Origin: Bacillota bacterium
GTDB lineage: Bacteria > Bacillota > Clostridia > Clostridiales > Clostridiaceae
Reading direction: 5' to 3'
Assembly: GCA_023445445.1 (NCBI GenBank)
Contig: JAEXLD010000096.1
Location: forward strand, 1-64,000
Length of the DNA: 64,000 nucleotides
Below are positions 61,826-64,000 of this stretch, in pieces. How positions within the stretch are numbered: the stretch's first letter is position 1; each line of letters begins with the position of its first letter. A program made the translations under genes and the position numbers. The notes beneath the pieces were generated by a model. The model ran no database searches and had not been told where the DNA came from. It saw only the letters and a program-made list of their open reading frames with translations.

Positions 61826-62809
61826 ATGGTAGGAATTGTCATAGCTAGTCATGGTGAATTTGCTAGTGGTATTTTCCAATCAGGTCAAATGATTTTGGGT
61901 GAGCAAGAAAATGTAAAAGCTTGTACATTAATGCCAAGTGATGGACCAGAAAATATAAAAGCAAAAATGGAGGAAGCCATTGCTTCTTTTGATAATCAAG
62001 ATGAAGTACTATTTTTAGTTGACCTATGGGGTGGAACACCTTTTAATCAAGCAAGTGCATTGATTAATGGTCACGAAGATAAATGGGCAATTGTAACAGG
62101 TTTGAATTTGCCTATGTTAATTGAAGCCTTTGCTTCTCGTTTCACTATGGATACTGCACATGAAATTGCAGCACATATTTCTAGTAGTTCTAAAGAAGGA
62201 ATAAAAATAAAACCAGAATCTTTAGAGCCAAAAGAGGAAAAAGCACCTGTTGTAGCAGAAAGTACACATCAGGGAAGTATTCCAGAAGGAACAGTTATTG
62301 GAGATGGAAAAATTAAATACGTTTTAGCACGTATTGATACACGTTTATTACATGGTCAAGTTGCAACGGCATGGACAAAAGCTGTTCAGCCAAACCGTAT
62401 TATTGCTGTATCAGACTCAGTTGCTCATGATGATTTAAGAAAGAGTATGATTGAACAAGCTGCACCTCCAGGGGTTAAGGCTAATGTTGTACCAATAGAC
62501 AAAATGTGTAAGGTTGATAAAGATACACGTTTTGGTAATACAAAGGCAATGTTATTATTTGAAACACCTCAAGATGCATTAAGAGCTATTGAAGGTGGAG
62601 TAGAAATAAAGAAATTAAATTTAGGTTCAATGGCTCATTCAATAGGAAAAGTTGCATTAACAAAGGCTATTTCTATGGGAAAAGAAGATATTGAGACATT
62701 TGAAAAATTATTAGCTTTAGGAGTAGAAATTGATGTACGTAAAGTACCTAATGATTCTCCAGAAAATTTCGCGGAAATTTTGAAAAAAGCAAAAAAAGAA
62801 TTAGCATAA
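61826..62809 (+). CDS. Mannose-family PTS system EIIAB component
   Basis: 327 residues. The EIIA domain has His9 in VIASHGEFASG, the phosphorylation site, and VDLWGGTPFNQAS. A Glu/Pro-rich linker (about 130-158) leads to EIIB with His176 in RIDTRLLHGQVATAW. It passes phosphate from HPr to the incoming sugar (mannose, glucose or a related sugar). Arginine codons include many CGT, unlike the AGA-dominated rest of the window, so transfer from a lactic-acid-bacterium relative or selection for high expression is possible. GAGGGGGAGAAAAG precedes the ATG. Confidence 0.93.
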   Translation: MVGIVIASHGEFASGIFQSGQMILGEQENVKACTLMPSDGPENIKAKMEEAIASFDNQDEVLFLVDLWGGTPFNQASALINGHEDKWAIVTGLNLPMLIEAFASRFTMDTAHEIAAHISSSSKEGIKIKPESLEPKEEKAPVVAESTHQGSIPEGTVIGDGKIKYVLARIDTRLLHGQVATAWTKAVQPNRIIAVSDSVAHDDLRKSMIEQAAPPGVKANVVPIDKMCKVDKDTRFGNTKAMLLFETPQDALRAIEGGVEIKKLNLGSMAHSIGKVALTKAISMGKEDIETFEKLLALGVEIDVRKVPNDSPENFAEILKKAKKELA

Positions 62810-62827
62810 AAATGGGAGGAAATTAAT

Positions 62828-63640
62828 ATGTCAGTAATTACTATCGTATTAATTGTTTTAGTTGCTTTCTTAGCAGGTATGGAAGGTATTTTAGATGAAT
62901 TCCAATTCCATCAACCACTAGTAGCATGTACATTAATCGGTTTAGTAAGTGGACACTTAACAGAAGGTATTATCTTAGGTGGATCACTTCAAATGATAGC
63001 TCTTGGATGGGCTAACGTTGGTGCAGCAGTTGCACCAGATGCTGCACTTGCTTCAGTAGCATCAGCAATTATTATGGTTCTTGGTTTAAAGGGCGGAAAT
63101 ACAAGTGTTACTAATGCAATAAACACTTCAATTGCAATTGCAATTCCTCTTTCAGTAGCAGGTTTATTCTTAACAATGATTTGTCGTACAATTGCAATTC
63201 CTATGGTTCACTTTATGGATTCTGAAGCTGAAAAAGGCAATATCAAGGGTGTAGAAATGTGGCACATATTAGCTATAGGATTACAAGGTATCCGTATTGC
63301 TATTCCTGCTATTGCATTATGTGTTGTACCTCCAGAAATAGTTACAAATACATTAAATGCAATGCCAGCTTGGTTATCAGGTGGTATGGCTGTAGGTGGT
63401 GGAATGGTTGCTGCCGTAGGTTATGCAATGGTAATTAACATGATGGCTACAAAGGAAGTTTGGCCTTTCTTTGCAATTGGTTTCTGTTTAGCAGCAATCA
63501 GCCAATTAACACTTATTTCATTAGGTGTTATCGGAATTAGTTTAGCATTACTTTATTTAGGATTAAAAGAATCTGCTGGTTCTGCTGGTGGCGGATCTGG
63601 TTCAGGTGACCCTCTAGGGGATATCCTAAATGATTACTAG
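62828..63640 (+). CDS. Mannose-family PTS system EIIC component
   Basis: 270 residues, largely membrane helices. The N-terminus VITIVLIVLVAFLAGMEGIL and LVACTLIGLVSGHLTEGIILG are typical of ManY-type EIIC, and a Gly/Ser-rich tail ends the protein. It forms the sugar channel with EIID. It is 18 bases after EIIAB, with GGGAGGAAATT before the ATG. Confidence 0.93.
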   Translation: MSVITIVLIVLVAFLAGMEGILDEFQFHQPLVACTLIGLVSGHLTEGIILGGSLQMIALGWANVGAAVAPDAALASVASAIIMVLGLKGGNTSVTNAINTSIAIAIPLSVAGLFLTMICRTIAIPMVHFMDSEAEKGNIKGVEMWHILAIGLQGIRIAIPAIALCVVPPEIVTNTLNAMPAWLSGGMAVGGGMVAAVGYAMVINMMATKEVWPFFAIGFCLAAISQLTLISLGVIGISLALLYLGLKESAGSAGGGSGSGDPLGDILNDY

Positions 63641-63663
63641 AATCTTGAAGGAGGATTAGAAAA

Positions 63664-64000
63664 ATGTCAAATAAAATTCAATTATCCAAAAAGGATCGTT
63701 TTTCAGTAGCTTGGCGTCATCAGTTCCTTCAAGGTTCTTGGAACTATGAACGTATGCAAAATGGTGGATGGTGTTATTCAATTATTCCAGCTATCAAGAA
63801 ATTATACCCTGAAAAAGATCAACAAATCGCTGCTTTAAAGCGTCACTTAGAATTCTATAATACACATCCTTATGTATCTGCACCAGTTATGGGGGTTACA
63901 TTAGCACTTGAAGAAGAACGTGCAAATGGTGCTGTTGTTGAAGATGCAGCAATACAAGGGGTTAAAGTAGGTATGATGGGACCATTAGCTGGTGTGGGAG
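63664..64000 (+). CDS. Mannose-family PTS system EIID component (3' end outside the window)
   Basis: The first 112 codons are present and the gene runs off the right edge. KKDRFSVAWRHQFLQGSWNYERMQNGGW and TPYVSAPVMG-like segments match EIID. GGAGGATTAG precedes the ATG, 23 bases after EIIC. It shares the CGT-rich arginine usage of the two preceding genes. Confidence 0.9.
   Translation, partial: MSNKIQLSKKDRFSVAWRHQFLQGSWNYERMQNGGWCYSIIPAIKKLYPEKDQQIAALKRHLEFYNTHPYVSAPVMGVTLALEEERANGAVVEDAAIQGVKVGMMGPLAGVG

Overview
This window looks like a chromosome segment of a low-GC, spore-former-type Firmicute, most likely Clostridium sensu stricto. The evidence is the very AT-rich sequence, strong AGGAGG-type ribosome sites with frequent GTG/TTG starts, near-exclusive AGA arginine codons, and the housekeeping content (YgiQ radical SAM protein, small alarmone synthetase, MATE pump, cyclopropane synthase, mannose PTS). 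The species is not assigned. No rRNA, tRNA, CRISPR array or insertion sequence was seen.

The centre, about 3.5-43.3 kb, is a large hybrid polyketide/nonribosomal peptide (PKS/NRPS) locus. It opens with an overlapping four-gene acetyl-CoA carboxylase operon (accD-accA-accB-accC), probably a private malonyl-CoA supply. Two genes on the minus strand follow: a flavodoxin-like protein and an Sfp-type phosphopantetheinyl transferase that would arm the carrier domains. Divergent from these runs a four-gene FkbK/J/I/H-type set (3-hydroxyacyl dehydrogenase, discrete ACP, acyl-ACP dehydrogenase, glyceryl-ACP synthase) without an O-methyltransferase. That set predicts a hydroxymalonyl-ACP extender unit rather than methoxymalonyl-ACP.

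The assembly line itself is one PKS (ACP-KS-AT-DH-KR-ACP), a discrete acyltransferase, a type II thioesterase, a PaaK-like acyl/aryl-CoA ligase, a 9.3-kb PKS-NRPS hybrid (KS-AT-ACP-aminotransferase-C-A-PCP-C) and an 8.4-kb NRPS (orphan C lobe-A-PCP-E-C-A-PCP-terminal C). The binding pockets I could read suggest a beta-amino acid such as beta-alanine for A1, isoleucine for A2 (epimerised to D/D-allo), and no assignment for A3. An ABC transporter with a large FtsX-type permease follows. Then come a nitrilase-family amidase and a stand-alone aspartate decarboxylase (PanD), which makes beta-alanine and fits the A1 reading. No TE domain ends the line; a terminal condensation-like domain does. I do not recognise the whole architecture as a known compound's cluster.

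Left of the cluster (1-3.4 kb) are a 23S-intervening-sequence-type four-helix protein, small membrane proteins and an FUSC-family transporter. Right of it (43.4-64 kb) are an Asn/Met-rich low-complexity protein with seven copies of a short hydrophobic motif, a MATE pump, a zinc-ribbon protein that has lost a cysteine, a membrane protease, an ECF sigma/anti-sigma pair, an AraC-GyrI regulator broken by an in-frame stop, a two-component system next to an ABC exporter, YgiQ, a small alarmone synthetase, three small membrane proteins, a cyclopropane-fatty-acid synthase, and the start of a mannose-family PTS operon whose codon usage differs from the rest. A dispersed short palindromic repeat with a GCTGTCGCA-type core sits just after stop codons at two or three places.
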